NCBI RefSeq assembly: GCF_002835935.1
Contig: NZ_PJCF01000086.1
Span: forward strand, 310,001-374,000
Direction: 5' to 3'
Source: Paraglaciecola sp. MB-3u-78
GTDB lineage: Bacteria > Pseudomonadota > Gammaproteobacteria > Enterobacterales > Alteromonadaceae
DNA length: 64,000 nt
Positions 35,207 to 44,912 of this stretch are shown here, in pieces. A program made the translations under genes and the position numbers. The notes beneath the pieces are model-generated. The model was not told where the DNA came from. It did not search any database and worked only from the letters and a program-made list of their open reading frames with translations. How positions within the stretch are numbered: position 1 is the first letter of the stretch; each line of letters opens with the position of its first letter.

Positions 35207-36766
35207 TCACTTCGATGAAACCAACTGAAGAGCGCGCTTAATGTTGTCTTCTTCTATCGATAAGTAATTAGATTTATTCACGTCAAACTCGATATCCAAA
35301 ACATTAGTATTTCCCTCAAGCCTAATGCCATTTAATGACACTGTTCGTGTAACAGGGACTCGATACTCAAAAAGCAACTGGCCTTGAGAAAAATCTTGTT
35401 GCAAACCTTCTCCGCTAATAATTGACGCGATCTCCCCATCAGACATGAGGATTACATAGACCATTAACCTTGCATATGTGCCGTCAGTCGACGGCATTTG
35501 CCCCACTACTTTTGCATTAGAAAATGCCTTTAAGCGCCAAATTAAATCGTCGCAGGAACTCACACATCTGCTATTGGTTATCAATACCAACCGGTTAAAC
35601 TTAATATGATTTGGGTTCGATTTAATCAATGTTGGTAAACATGTGTTTGAGCCCCGACAAAAGTCACCACGTGCAGGTAGAAAGTTGTTTTCTTTCTGGT
35701 TTTCTTTTAATTGAGCAAACCAATCTTCGGCATAGTCACTGCCATAAAACATGGCTTGGCGAATACTCGTTTGGCTAATCTCACCTATATTTTTGTATTC
35801 GACTAAGTTATCCACAAATCCATTTGCCGTTAGAGCAGCAACCCAAGGTGTGTTTTCGGAGCCGCCACCGTTGTTTTGCAAATCTATGAGTAGGTTTGCG
35901 GCTGGTGTTTTGTTGATGATTGCATTAATGGAATTAATATCTGTACACATACCTACTTCAAATGGCTTTGAGCAATAAAAATCGTCAAATTTATTTCCCC
36001 AATTATCGAATTCTAGAATTTTTAGCAAATAATCTTTTTTGTATCTGAATAGGCAAGACTGCGCACCCTGAAATATAAGTTTAAGGTCAAGTATATTCCT
36101 ATATTTTTCACATCCTTTAGACGAGGGCTTTGAAGCTATTGATGACGAATGTTTATCAAACAGTTTTTCACTGCCATCGATGTAACCCACGGTAATTTGT
36201 TTCTGGCTCTCTGCGAACCGATAGCCCTTAACTATATATTTCGTGAAACGATTTAGGCAGCCTTGTTGATGTAAGTCGTTGCAATAATAATTTACGAATT
36301 TTTCAAAAATGTCTGCAATAGGCCGTCCGTTCAATGACATGATTGACTTATCTGTTTGAGTATCAAAAAAGCTTAATTGTGGGTAGGTATAGCCAAGTGG
36401 GATAGCAGGCCACGATGGCCTTCCTTTTGGGGATAATGTTCTGATTTCTTTGGCCACCTCAACGTAAGAATGTAAATTGGTGATCCCATAGTGAAAGCTA
36501 TCTATGGCTAACACGAAATCAGTCCAATTTCTTGCCTGACTAATTGAAGTTCTCAACCAATTTTTATAAGTATCCCATTTTACAGAACGACTACGATCTC
36601 TAACATCAATGGAGATCGCATCCAGTCTTTCAAAATTTGCAATAAGTTGATCAGCAACCGCATCAAGCTGGCGCTGATCTAAGTATTTTTGCTTTTCCTG
36701 TGCGACACTTACAAAAGTGAATATAAAAAGCAGAAACGTGCAAGCAATCTTTTGATGCCTTGTCAT
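35207..36766 (-). CDS. Secreted S41-like (tail-specific protease family) protein
   Basis: 519 residues with a signal peptide (residues 1-22, ending VSVAQ). The C-terminal half resembles the S41 peptidase core: LLIDLQNNGGGSENT, then a nucleophile-like region NSRCVSSCDDLI and KVVGQMPSTDGTYAR. The expected catalytic Lys is not obvious. At least ten cysteines, several in close pairs (YYCNDLHQQGC, FCRGSNTC, CVSSC), suggest disulfides and periplasmic or outside location. It precedes the DUF885 gene in the same direction, 2 bases apart in the intergenic sense, so the two may be co-transcribed, the DUF885 gene lying upstream in the map but downstream in the transcript. Confidence 0.72.
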   Translation of the reverse strand: MTRHQKIACTFLLFIFTFVSVAQEKQKYLDQRQLDAVADQLIANFERLDAISIDVRDRSRSVKWDTYKNWLRTSISQARNWTDFVLAIDSFHYGITNLHSYVEVAKEIRTLSPKGRPSWPAIPLGYTYPQLSFFDTQTDKSIMSLNGRPIADIFEKFVNYYCNDLHQQGCLNRFTKYIVKGYRFAESQKQITVGYIDGSEKLFDKHSSSIASKPSSKGCEKYRNILDLKLIFQGAQSCLFRYKKDYLLKILEFDNWGNKFDDFYCSKPFEVGMCTDINSINAIINKTPAANLLIDLQNNGGGSENTPWVAALTANGFVDNLVEYKNIGEISQTSIRQAMFYGSDYAEDWFAQLKENQKENNFLPARGDFCRGSNTCLPTLIKSNPNHIKFNRLVLITNSRCVSSCDDLIWRLKAFSNAKVVGQMPSTDGTYARLMVYVILMSDGEIASIISGEGLQQDFSQGQLLFEYRVPVTRTVSLNGIRLEGNTNVLDIEFDVNKSNYLSIEEDNIKRALQLVSSK

Positions 36767-36768
36767 GT

Positions 36769-38493
36769 TTACTTATCTATCTGTGTTTGTATCCAATCGT
36801 TAATCACATCTTCCAGCACCGCCATAGGCAATGAACCTTGCCCAATTACAGTATCGTGAAAGCTGCGAATATCGAACTTTTCACCTAATGTTTGTTCAGC
36901 CTTGGCTCGCAATTCACGAATTTTGATTTCACCCATTTTGTATGACAACGCTTGACCCGGCCATGAGATGTAGCGATCAATTTGGTTCTCTACTGATTTT
37001 TGGGGCAGCGCGGTATGTTGTGCTAAGTAATCGATGGCTTGCTGGCGGCTCCAGCCAAAAGCATGAATGCCAGTGTCTACTACTAGGCGCACGGCGCGCC
37101 ACATTTCATAGCCTAAGCGGCCAAAGTCGCTATAGGGGTCTTGGTAGAATCCTGCTTCTTTGCCTAAACGCTCTGAATATAAGCCCCAGCCTTCGCCAAA
37201 GGCTGAATGACTCAGGGTGCGCCTGAATTCGGGGACATCTAACTCCATCGCTATGGCATTTTGAAGATGATGCCCAGGTACCGCTTCGTGCAGACTGAGC
37301 GCCTCTAGGTTATAAAGTGGTTGTTGTTTTGGTTCAGAGGTTAAAAAGTAAGTCCCCGGTGTGCGATTGTCGGGTGGCGGCATATAAAATGCGCCTCTAG
37401 AAGCGGAACCTTTAATGATGAAGGTATTGCGGGGTAGGTGACCAAAAAATGTGGGTAATTTGCCATACATTTTCATGGTGATAAAGGCGGTTTTTTCGAG
37501 CACATCTTGTGGGTCTGCTGCATAAAACTGTGGGTCGGTCGCCAAAAATTCCAAGAATTCAGCGTAACTTCCTGTGAACCCTACTTGGTCAATAATTGCC
37601 TGCATCTCAACACGAATTCGCTTAACTTCGCTTAATCCCAAATCATGGATTTGTTGAGGCGTGGCATCGGTAGTGGTGTAGTAGTTGGCTGTGTAGGCGT
37701 AATAATCTGCACCCCCTTTGGCACTGGAAATGCCAGGCTCTTTACGACAGTTAGGCATATAGTCGTCAACAAAAAAATCGTAAAAATTCTGATAGGCAGG
37801 TACCACTGCCGATGTGATTAACTCTATCGCTTTTGCACTATAAATGCTTTTCTGTTGCGGAGTAAAAGTACTAGGGAAGCGGGTGAAGGGTTCAAACAGC
37901 GCACTGTTTTTGGGGTTTTTGACTATGTGCGCACTGATCGTTTGATGGTAATCCTTAAAACTTTCGCAGTGATGCACATAACCAGCAGTTAAACCGGCTT
38001 GCATCAAGTTGATATTTTCTTGGTTAAAGCGTGGATAGTCAGCCAAACTGGTTAAAAAACTGTCGTAATCGTTACTGGTTAAAAATGCCATATTGGCAGG
38101 TGCTTCAGCAAAGTAGGTATGCCAACCACTTAAAAAATTCACCGGGAAATACTTATCTTGGTATTGGTGACTTAGGGCTTCCGTTTCCCGTTCATATTTA
38201 AATAAACGGTAATTCATTAACTGTTTTTCGCTCAGGGTTTTTGTATCAATTTCGCCAAGGGTGGCTAATACCTGAATATTATAAGCTTCTCGCCTAGCTA
38301 GGGCCTGTGGTGTAAATTCGGCTAATTTGCCGTTAGGTTTCCAGCCATCAGGATCGGTGCGAAAGAATACCTTTTCCTTTTGAGCATTTTGCCAATGCTG
38401 GTCGATGATATCTGTTAGATCTTTATTTGAGTCAGCAAAGGTGTGCCAGCTAAGTGCTGTGAAAGTGAATGCGGTTAATACTTTTTTAAGCAT
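36769..38493 (-). CDS. DUF885 family secreted metallopeptidase-like protein
   Basis: 574 residues with a signal peptide (residues 1-20). The DUF885 signature HEAVPGHHLQNAIA carries an HExxxHH zinc motif, followed by LSHSAFGEGWGLYSERLG with a Glu that may be the third ligand. Many such proteins are annotated as M32-like carboxypeptidases, but activity is shown for few. In the minus sense this gene comes first and the S41-like gene follows 2 bases after, so they form one unit, perhaps acting on extracellular peptides. Confidence 0.88.
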   Translation of the reverse strand: MLKKVLTAFTFTALSWHTFADSNKDLTDIIDQHWQNAQKEKVFFRTDPDGWKPNGKLAEFTPQALARREAYNIQVLATLGEIDTKTLSEKQLMNYRLFKYERETEALSHQYQDKYFPVNFLSGWHTYFAEAPANMAFLTSNDYDSFLTSLADYPRFNQENINLMQAGLTAGYVHHCESFKDYHQTISAHIVKNPKNSALFEPFTRFPSTFTPQQKSIYSAKAIELITSAVVPAYQNFYDFFVDDYMPNCRKEPGISSAKGGADYYAYTANYYTTTDATPQQIHDLGLSEVKRIRVEMQAIIDQVGFTGSYAEFLEFLATDPQFYAADPQDVLEKTAFITMKMYGKLPTFFGHLPRNTFIIKGSASRGAFYMPPPDNRTPGTYFLTSEPKQQPLYNLEALSLHEAVPGHHLQNAIAMELDVPEFRRTLSHSAFGEGWGLYSERLGKEAGFYQDPYSDFGRLGYEMWRAVRLVVDTGIHAFGWSRQQAIDYLAQHTALPQKSVENQIDRYISWPGQALSYKMGEIKIRELRAKAEQTLGEKFDIRSFHDTVIGQGSLPMAVLEDVINDWIQTQIDK

Positions 38494-38518
38494 AATGTTC
38501 TCTTGTTTTTTATTGTTA

Positions 38519-38767
38519 TTAGATAGGATAAGCGGCTAGTTTGCCAATAGGGGAGGCTAAAGAGTCCGGTGGTACAGTAAACCACTGGATACCTTTGTCT
38601 GTCATATACACACAATCTTCTAAACGCACCCCAAATTCACCGGGTAGATAGATGCCAGGTTCATTCGAAAAACACATTCCTGGTTTTAAGGTTTCGGCAG
38701 CGCCACTGGCTATTAAAAACTGTCGTTTATTCAATTCCATGTTTGGCCTTGTGAGAGTGAGGAGCAT
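38519..38767 (-). pseudogene. C-terminal remnant of an M24 Xaa-Pro dipeptidase
   Basis: Only about 82 codons remain. The segment [41 protein letters not shown] is the end of M24B aminopeptidases, containing the last metal-binding Glu residues (EPG and RLED). The bulk of the protein, including the Asp and His ligands, is absent. It lies 25 bases upstream of the DUF885 gene in the same direction, and a perfect inverted repeat lies at its truncated end. Confidence 0.75.
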
Positions 38768-38769
38768 TA

Positions 38770-38810
38770 CTTCAAAATACAGACTATTACAAATAATCTG
38801 TATTTTGAAG
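38770..38810. repeat. Perfect 14-bp inverted repeat
   Basis: CTTCAAAATACAGA at 38770-38783 and its exact complement at 38797-38810, with a 13-base spacer. It directly abuts the truncated end of the M24 remnant. It could be a terminator or an element scar; no T-run follows. Confidence 0.85.
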
Positions 38811-39203
38811 CGGTTTGCTTAATGTGTAGTAGCAGAATATTGCTCTATCCGTAGCGTTGCCCTTACATCTTTCACATTTTTAATTGATAACGCAAAAGTG
38901 AAGATTTACTGATAGTTTGACAGTTGAGTTATATTTAAAATTTCCCTATTTTGTTCAGCCATTGGTTCAGCCTTTTAAACATCTTTTGTTTGTCTACTGG
39001 TTAATATTATACCGCAACTCAAGTACATCGTTTATTTTTCTAGGTTCTGCTATCTTGGACGCTCAGCATATAAATCATCCTAATAAATGTGGCTGCAGTG
39101 AAATATTGCAATCGATTTTGCAGGCTCTCAAAACTGAGAATATATTATACCGCTAATTGTTAATGTCGTATTTTCATCTCGCCAACAAAAAAGACAAACC
39201 TAT
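38811..39203. other. 393-base intergenic region
   Basis: Lies upstream of the serine hydrolase gene. A plus-strand open stretch at 38917-39156 has no ribosome-binding site and no recognisable product, so I do not call it a gene. The promoter of the serine hydrolase gene is presumably within the last 100 bases, but I cannot fix it. Confidence 0.5.
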
Positions 39204-40397
39204 ATGAGCAAAGCATTTAAATGGATCGGCGTCACGGGTATAACTCTAGCCGTCTTAGGTAGTATCGGATGGTGGTCGATTGGAGCGGATTGGCGTGCGC
39301 TTTTGTCTGATCCCCCCCGAGACACCAATATTTTGTTTTGGTCCCAAAGTCAGCGTGATGCAGGTTTTAAAATGATGGATAAATTACCATTATTGGTTAA
39401 ATCGAACCCTATAGAGCCCAGTTCAATCGTCAGGGAGTTACCTGAAGGCGAACCGTTAGCATTTGATATGGATATGGATGATTTTTTTGCCAAGCAGCAT
39501 TTGGCCGGTGCGCTCATTCTGCATAAAGGCAACATTCGCTATGAGCGATATGGCATTGGGCTTTCGCCACAGAAACGTTGGACCAGTTTTTCAGTCGCTA
39601 AATCCTTGACTTCGAGTCTGGTGGGCATTGCTTTAAAAGAAGGTTATATCAAAAGTCTAGACGACAGTGTTTCAGACTATATCGAAGGTCTGAAAGGTTC
39701 GGCCTATGATGCTGTCACAATAACGCAGTTGCTCACTATGACATCGGGGGTTAAGTGGAATGAAGACTATTTTGATCCACAATCTGATGTAGCAAAATTC
39801 AATAATCATGTTGCGAACGACGGTCTTCCTAGCATAGTGAGTTACATGAGAAAGTTGCCCAGAGCCTATCCTGCTGGGGAACAGTGGCAGTACTCCACCG
39901 GAGAAACTAATCTTATCGGGATTTTGGTAGGCGAGGCGACGGGACGCACTTTGTCACACTATTTGACCGAAAAAATTTGGAAACCTTTTGGTATGGAAAA
40001 CCAAGCAAGTTGGCTGCTAAGCCCCGATGGGCCAGAAATTTCCGGTTGCTGTATTCAGGCAAGTTTGCGTGATTTTGCTCGATATGGTCTTTTTGTACTG
40101 GAGGATGGCAAAATACAGGGGGCCGCCACTTTGCCCGATGGTTGGTTTGAAATGGCTACCAGTAAACAGGCTGATATTGGCAGTTCCGGCAAAGGATACG
40201 GTTATCAATGGTGGACATTCGACGATGGCAGCTTTACCGCCCGGGGTATTTTTGGGCAAACTATCTTTATCGACCCCAAAAGGCAACTTGTGGTTGCCAT
40301 GAATGGTAATTGGGAAAATGCCACCGAACCTGAACTCAATAAACAACGTTTTGAATTTATAGACAGGGTTCGCGGGATCATTGATCAACAGGACTAG
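39204..40397 (+). CDS. Serine hydrolase, beta-lactamase/penicillin-binding family (class C type)
   Basis: 397 residues with an N-terminal membrane anchor (residues about 8-28). The SxxK nucleophile motif is in SFSVAKSLTSSLVG, the second motif YSTGETN (Tyr at the YxN position) follows, and the C-terminal part has GYQWWTFDDGSF and ARGIFGQ in the position of the third box. Such proteins can be esterases, D-amino-acid peptidases or 6-aminohexanoate hydrolase-like enzymes; resistance to beta-lactams should not be assumed. It stands alone. Confidence 0.87.
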   Translation: MSKAFKWIGVTGITLAVLGSIGWWSIGADWRALLSDPPRDTNILFWSQSQRDAGFKMMDKLPLLVKSNPIEPSSIVRELPEGEPLAFDMDMDDFFAKQHLAGALILHKGNIRYERYGIGLSPQKRWTSFSVAKSLTSSLVGIALKEGYIKSLDDSVSDYIEGLKGSAYDAVTITQLLTMTSGVKWNEDYFDPQSDVAKFNNHVANDGLPSIVSYMRKLPRAYPAGEQWQYSTGETNLIGILVGEATGRTLSHYLTEKIWKPFGMENQASWLLSPDGPEISGCCIQASLRDFARYGLFVLEDGKIQGAATLPDGWFEMATSKQADIGSSGKGYGYQWWTFDDGSFTARGIFGQTIFIDPKRQLVVAMNGNWENATEPELNKQRFEFIDRVRGIIDQQD

Positions 40398-40688
40398 TCC
40401 ACTCAACAGCGCGGAACTGGATTGAAGATATTTACAGAGACATCAGCCATGGTAACCTTACGTTAATTAAGCTGTCTGTCTCTGTCATATACTTTTTGAA
40501 GCACTGCAATAAGTTGCATTTAAGACAGGCGTATCATGTGCAATTAGTGTACTTGAATGGCAAGGGCTGAGTGAGTTTACACTCATAACGTATTGATTTT
40601 ACTTGGCTTAGACACTATAACTCGCTACAGTGATTGTCTGAACTTTAGTGACAAATTTGAATTTTTCATCCTGCCTGAAGGCTCAAGT

Positions 40689-41885
40689 ATTATTGTATCA
40701 CTAACAAATCAATCTCCCCTTGAAGTGTACCAATCACAATTGGGCGATAAGCTTGTTGACGATCCATCTCAACAAGCTGCAATAAAGGCCTTAGATGTCC
40801 TATTTGGCAATTTAACAAAACGTAAAGCTCCATCCTGTTCGCCTATCAAAGGGTTATACCTATGGGGTGATGTGGGTCGAGGTAAAACCTACTTGATGGA
40901 CTTGTTTTATGATTGCCTGCCCGATGAGGGCAAGTTGCGGTTGCATTTTCATCGTTTTATGGCGCGTATTCATCAAGCGCTGAACGAACATTCGGGTGAG
41001 CAAGACCCTTTAGTTAGGATTGCTCATGATTGGGCGAAAACATGTCGAGTGTTATGTTTTGATGAGTTTTTTGTTTCTGACATTGCCGATGCCATGATCT
41101 TGGCAGGCTTATTTGAATGTTTGTTTAAACAAGGGGTGGTGTTGATTGCCACATCAAATATGCCAATCGAAGATTTATACAAAAACGGTTTAGCTCGGCA
41201 CAAGTTTTTGCCCTGCATTGCTTTGTTGCAACAACATACCGAGATGCTACATCTCAATGGCAAACTTGACCACAGGTTACATTCAACAAACCCAGAGATA
41301 ACTACGCCTGCCATAAGCGGCCCATCATTGAATATGGGTATCAAAGGCGAAATCGATTTTGAGGCGATCTTCTTGGGATTAACTCATACCATTGCCCATC
41401 AAACTATCAATACCAGCAGTTTAAACATCTGTCATCGAGAGATTCCGGTGATCCGAGCCACACCGGGCGAAGTGCCCAACTCAGTGGCCTGGTTCGACTT
41501 TTCTGCCTTGTGTGATGGTCATCGCTCGCAGTTAGATTACATGGACATTGCTAATCGTTTTAGCACAGTGATGCTCAGTGATGTGCCCTATCTTGGCGGT
41601 GAAGTTCGCGGCTGGATCAAGGCCCGTGGTACAGAGGATGGCATAGGCGACAATCAAGCCATGAGTACCGGAGAACGGGTTGTGTCTTATGCCAGTAGCG
41701 ACAATAGCGCCAGACGGTTTATCAGCCTAATTGATGAATTGTACGACCAGAATGTCATCCTATATTTAAACTCTGATGTTCCTTTAGCTGAGCTTTATAA
41801 AGAAGGCGCATTGCTGTTTGAATTTCGCCGAACTTATAGTCGGTTGATGGAAATGAGTCAGGTGGATGTTCAATCATCAACCTGA
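40689..41885 (+). CDS. zapE: Cell division protein ZapE (AFG1-like ATPase)
   Basis: An ATPase that associates with the FtsZ ring during constriction. Walker A is LWGDVGRGKTYLMD, then LHFHRFMARIH, Walker B VLCFDEFFVSDIADAMI, and sensor TSNMP; the C-terminal half has WFDFSALCDG and FISLIDELYD as in the family. About 40 residues between (around HSTNPEITTPAIS) look like a family-typical insertion. No ATG lies near the conserved N-terminus. An ATT at 40689 has GAAGG 7 bases upstream, while a TTG at 40593 has no ribosome-binding site and adds 32 unconserved residues. I chose the ATT tentatively. Confidence 0.85.
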   Translation: MIVSLTNQSPLEVYQSQLGDKLVDDPSQQAAIKALDVLFGNLTKRKAPSCSPIKGLYLWGDVGRGKTYLMDLFYDCLPDEGKLRLHFHRFMARIHQALNEHSGEQDPLVRIAHDWAKTCRVLCFDEFFVSDIADAMILAGLFECLFKQGVVLIATSNMPIEDLYKNGLARHKFLPCIALLQQHTEMLHLNGKLDHRLHSTNPEITTPAISGPSLNMGIKGEIDFEAIFLGLTHTIAHQTINTSSLNICHREIPVIRATPGEVPNSVAWFDFSALCDGHRSQLDYMDIANRFSTVMLSDVPYLGGEVRGWIKARGTEDGIGDNQAMSTGERVVSYASSDNSARRFISLIDELYDQNVILYLNSDVPLAELYKEGALLFEFRRTYSRLMEMSQVDVQSST

Positions 41886-42046
41886 ACTCTGAATTAGACG
41901 TGCCGGCACACTAAAAATAATTTAATAAAAAACAGTATGTTAGATAGTTTTTTTTACATAATTAGGCCAATAAATGCATTCAGTGCTGATATTATTGAGC
42001 CAATAATTTTCTGCCTATTAATGGGCCTCAAAACAGGATGTCGATA

Positions 42047-42754
42047 ATGAGCAATATAGTCGTATTAATCACGGGTACCAATAGGGGTATAGGCTTCGAA
42101 TTGACTAAGCAATATCTTTTAGATGGTTGTCGGGTTATTGCAACCTGCAGAAATATTGAACAAGCGACTGATTTAGTATCGTTACAAGAAAGGTTTGTTG
42201 AAAATTTGATTATTGAACCTATGGACATATCGTCTCCAGAGACTATCCAAGGGTTGGCTGATAAGCTTGATAAACGTGATATTAAGATAGATTTAATCAT
42301 CAGTAATGCAGGCTATCTGGATCGTGAAAATAAAAGTATTTACGCTATAGATTACGCGGCCGCTGAACAGAGTTTTAAAGTGAACTCTGTTGGCCCTCTA
42401 TATTTGGTTCATTGTTTTTTACCCCTTATCAATCAAGAAAGATTATGCAAAATAATATTCATATCTTCTGCCATGGGGTCATTGACGCTTGAGCAGAACG
42501 TAGATTGGTATGGTTACCGAATGTCTAAGGCTGCAACCAATATGTTAACCGTCAATTTATCTCAAGAATTAGGTCAAAATAAGATTGTTGTTGCCGCCAT
42601 TCACCCTGGTTGGGTACAGACTGATATGGGTGGTCACAGTGCAGCAGAAAGTATAGAGGATTCAACCTTAGGCATTATGAAGGTGGTTAATGGATTATCT
42701 ATTAATGATACGGGGCATTTTTATAGTTTTAATGGTGAAATATTACCGTTTTAA
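42047..42754 (+). CDS. SDR family oxidoreductase
   Basis: About 235 residues, a short-chain dehydrogenase of the sniffer/carbonyl-reductase-like type: ITGTNRGIGFELTKQ cofactor motif, CRN at the end of the second strand (NADP preference possible), ISNAGYL, then FISSAMGSL and YGYRMSKAA with catalytic Tyr and Lys, and HPGWVQTDMGG. I chose ATG 42047 since AGGA lies 8 bases upstream; an ATG three codons earlier overlaps that site. Substrate unknown. Confidence 0.88.
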   Translation: MSNIVVLITGTNRGIGFELTKQYLLDGCRVIATCRNIEQATDLVSLQERFVENLIIEPMDISSPETIQGLADKLDKRDIKIDLIISNAGYLDRENKSIYAIDYAAAEQSFKVNSVGPLYLVHCFLPLINQERLCKIIFISSAMGSLTLEQNVDWYGYRMSKAATNMLTVNLSQELGQNKIVVAAIHPGWVQTDMGGHSAAESIEDSTLGIMKVVNGLSINDTGHFYSFNGEILPF

Positions 42755-42830
42755 AAGGTCTAACAAGGATTTCACCCTGAAAAATATCAATTGCCTACGT
42801 CTACTTACATATTGATAACAGAAACGTCGG

Positions 42831-43031
42831 GGTGGTTCTATTGTCAGTTATGAGCAATCCAAAGATATGGCTGCGGCGCTAAAAAAAGCTAACAAAGAAG
42901 ACGATTTAGAGATAATTGAGTTTGGTACTCATTATCTAGATGATGCCTTAAATAGGGAAAAAGCCATGTCGAAAATGGACCAATTTTTGGTTGAAAACTT
43001 ACTCGAACTTGGACAGTGTGAGGCAGTGTAA
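42831..43031 (+). pseudogene. C-terminal remnant of an S9-family (prolyl oligopeptidase-like) hydrolase
   Basis: The stretch reads VSYEQSKDMAAALKKANKED, then EFGTHYLDDALNREKAMSKM and ends after FLVENLLELG. This is the last 65 residues of dipeptidyl-peptidase-like alpha/beta hydrolases, with the catalytic-His region in GTHYL. No start or upstream part is present. It lies between the SDR gene and gpsA and is on the plus strand. Confidence 0.7.
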
Positions 43032-43089
43032 ATTACATTAAGTTGATCTGGACACTGTTCAATTAACCCTGTCGTAAACTTATCCGCTC

Positions 43090-44085
43090 TTATTCAGATG
43101 TTGGGTCTCGGCTCAATAGTGTAAGAGCCGCTTCTTTAGCTGATTTATTGTGATATAGGACCTGGTAAATTTGTTCACATATTGGCATTTCAATGCCTAC
43201 ACGTGAAGATAGGATGTGTACCTCTTTAGTATTTCGGTATCCTTCAACTACTTGACCTATTTCATTCATTGCTTCTTCAATGCCAAGGCCTTTGCCTAAA
43301 GCTAATCCAAAACGTCTGTTACGGGATTGGTTATCGGTGCACGTGAGGACTAAATCACCTAAACCTGACATACCCATAAAAGTGGACTGCTTGGCGCCCA
43401 TTTTAACACCCAGCCGGGTTAATTCAGTCAACCCTCTAGTTATCAGAGCTGTTCTAGCGTTAGAGCCAAAGCCTAAGCCGTCCGATAGACCTGCGCCTAT
43501 GGCTATAACGTTTTTAACCGCTCCGCCTAGTTGTATGCCTATGAAGTCATCATTTCTATAAACTCTAAAGGATTTGGAGCAGTGAAGTTTATTAGCAAAC
43601 TCTTCGGCAAGGTTTTCATTTGTAGAGCTTAATGATATGGCGGTAGGAAGGCCGGCCACCATTTCTTTAGCAAAGGTTGGGCCTGATAATGCTGCAATTG
43701 GTGTGTCGTTACCTAAGATTTCTACGGCAACGTCTTGTAAAAGTCTACCTGTTTCAGGCTCTAAGCCTTTAGTTGCCCATATAATTCTATGATGAGGAGT
43801 CAGGTAGGGTTTGGCTTGTTGTAGTGTCCTGGAAAATGCGTGGCTGGGCACAACAATTAGAATATCTTGACTATTGACTATGGCTTCACCTAGTTCGGAC
43901 TCTATCACTAGATCCTTGGGAAATATGGCGTTAGGCAGATACTTTTGATTGCATCTGTCCTTAGCCATTAATTCCATTTGCTGCTGATCACGACCCCACA
44001 AAACAGTTTTTACGCCATTACGTGAGAGGCAAAAAGCGAGGGCAGTACCGTATGATCCTGCCCCTAATACACAAACCGAATTCAT
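43090..44085 (-). CDS. gpsA: Glycerol-3-phosphate dehydrogenase [NAD(P)+]
   Basis: A cytoplasmic enzyme making sn-glycerol 3-phosphate for phospholipid synthesis. 331 residues, standard length. The NAD-binding motif is [15 protein letters not shown] at the N-terminus; [10 protein letters not shown], the catalytic Lys in [17 protein letters not shown], and [16 protein letters not shown] follow. It is last in the secB-gpsA pair, 15 bases after secB, an arrangement conserved in gammaproteobacteria. Confidence 0.97.
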   Translation of the reverse strand: MNSVCVLGAGSYGTALAFCLSRNGVKTVLWGRDQQQMELMAKDRCNQKYLPNAIFPKDLVIESELGEAIVNSQDILIVVPSHAFSRTLQQAKPYLTPHHRIIWATKGLEPETGRLLQDVAVEILGNDTPIAALSGPTFAKEMVAGLPTAISLSSTNENLAEEFANKLHCSKSFRVYRNDDFIGIQLGGAVKNVIAIGAGLSDGLGFGSNARTALITRGLTELTRLGVKMGAKQSTFMGMSGLGDLVLTCTDNQSRNRRFGLALGKGLGIEEAMNEIGQVVEGYRNTKEVHILSSRVGIEMPICEQIYQVLYHNKSAKEAALTLLSRDPTSE

Positions 44086-44100
44086 TTAAAATCAGCCAGC

Positions 44101-44616
44101 TTATGCGTCTAGTTTTTGCGGTGCTTGTTCATTAGCTTGAGCTTGTTGAGCACGTTTTTGCATATAAGCTGCAAAAATGGAGTTGAAGTCGACAGGTGCC
44201 AAGTTTAGTGGTGGGAATGTACCGCGGTTCACTAAATTAGAGATGGTTTCTCTGGCATAAGGAAACAAAGTATTAGGACAAAATGCGCCAATCATTTGGG
44301 CTTTGTTTTGTTCTGGCATTTCGCCAATCATGAATATGCCAGCTTGCTGTACTTCACATAGAAATGCGGTTTCTTCACCAATTTTAGCGGTAACAGTGAC
44401 AGATAAAGTCACTTCATATAGGTTTTCACCTAGAGGGTTGCTCTTTGTATCTAAGTCTAACTGTACCTCTGGCTTCCATTCTTTTTGAAACATTGCAGGT
44501 GAATTAGGTGCTTCAAATGAAATATCTTTAGTATATATCCTTTGGATTGAAAATTGTGGGCCTTGCGCCGCTTCTGGTTGCGCTGCAGCTTCGTTTGGTT
44601 GATTCTCTTCAGCCAT
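44101..44616 (-). CDS. secB: Protein-export chaperone SecB
   Basis: A cytoplasmic tetrameric chaperone that keeps preproteins unfolded for SecA. 171 residues, with the family core [42 protein letters not shown] and [17 protein letters not shown]-type segment. A Gln/Ala-rich tail of about 15 residues ends it. It lies between grxC and gpsA in the same direction. Confidence 0.97.
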   Translation of the reverse strand: MAEENQPNEAAAQPEAAQGPQFSIQRIYTKDISFEAPNSPAMFQKEWKPEVQLDLDTKSNPLGENLYEVTLSVTVTAKIGEETAFLCEVQQAGIFMIGEMPEQNKAQMIGAFCPNTLFPYARETISNLVNRGTFPPLNLAPVDFNSIFAAYMQKRAQQAQANEQAPQKLDA

Positions 44617-44638
44617 GATACATCCTTTAATTGAGTTG

Positions 44639-44896
44639 TTAGTAAGTTAATAAACTGTCTAGTTGGTTTTTTGCTTCTAATGCAAATAATTCATCGCAAC
44701 CGCCTACATGATAATCTTTGATGAAAATTTGTGGAACAGTCGATTTACCTTTTGAGCGTTCGATCATTTTGCTGCGTAATTCGGGCATCACATCAATTTC
44801 AATTTCATTAAAACCTATTGCTTTTTTGGTCAACAAAGCCTTAGCTCTATGACAATAAGGGCAATGACCTTTAGTATAAATATCAACTTTACTCAT
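44639..44896 (-). CDS. grxC: Glutaredoxin 3
   Basis: A small cytoplasmic thiol-disulfide oxidoreductase of 85 residues with the active site CPYC at residues 12-15 and the glutathione-binding TVPQIFI and GGCDELFAL segments. The start is ATG 44896 (MSKVDIYTK), just after the rhodanese gene; a longer reading in the same frame overlaps that gene and is not needed. Confidence 0.95.
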   Translation of the reverse strand: MSKVDIYTKGHCPYCHRAKALLTKKAIGFNEIEIDVMPELRSKMIERSKGKSTVPQIFIKDYHVGGCDELFALEAKNQLDSLLTY

Positions 44897-44912
44897 ATTT
44901 ATTTCCTGCAAT

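Noticed and set aside
38917-39156. Small hydrophobic protein of 79 residues
   Set aside because: No ribosome-binding site, no recognisable family, and atypical composition.
39204-40397. Beta-lactam resistance gene
   Set aside because: The SxxK family also contains esterases and peptidases, and nothing in the sequence indicates a true class C beta-lactamase.
40434-40485. ACAGAGACA and TGTCTCTGT pair after the serine hydrolase gene
   Set aside because: The loop is 34 bases and no T-run follows, so neither a terminator nor an operator is convincing.
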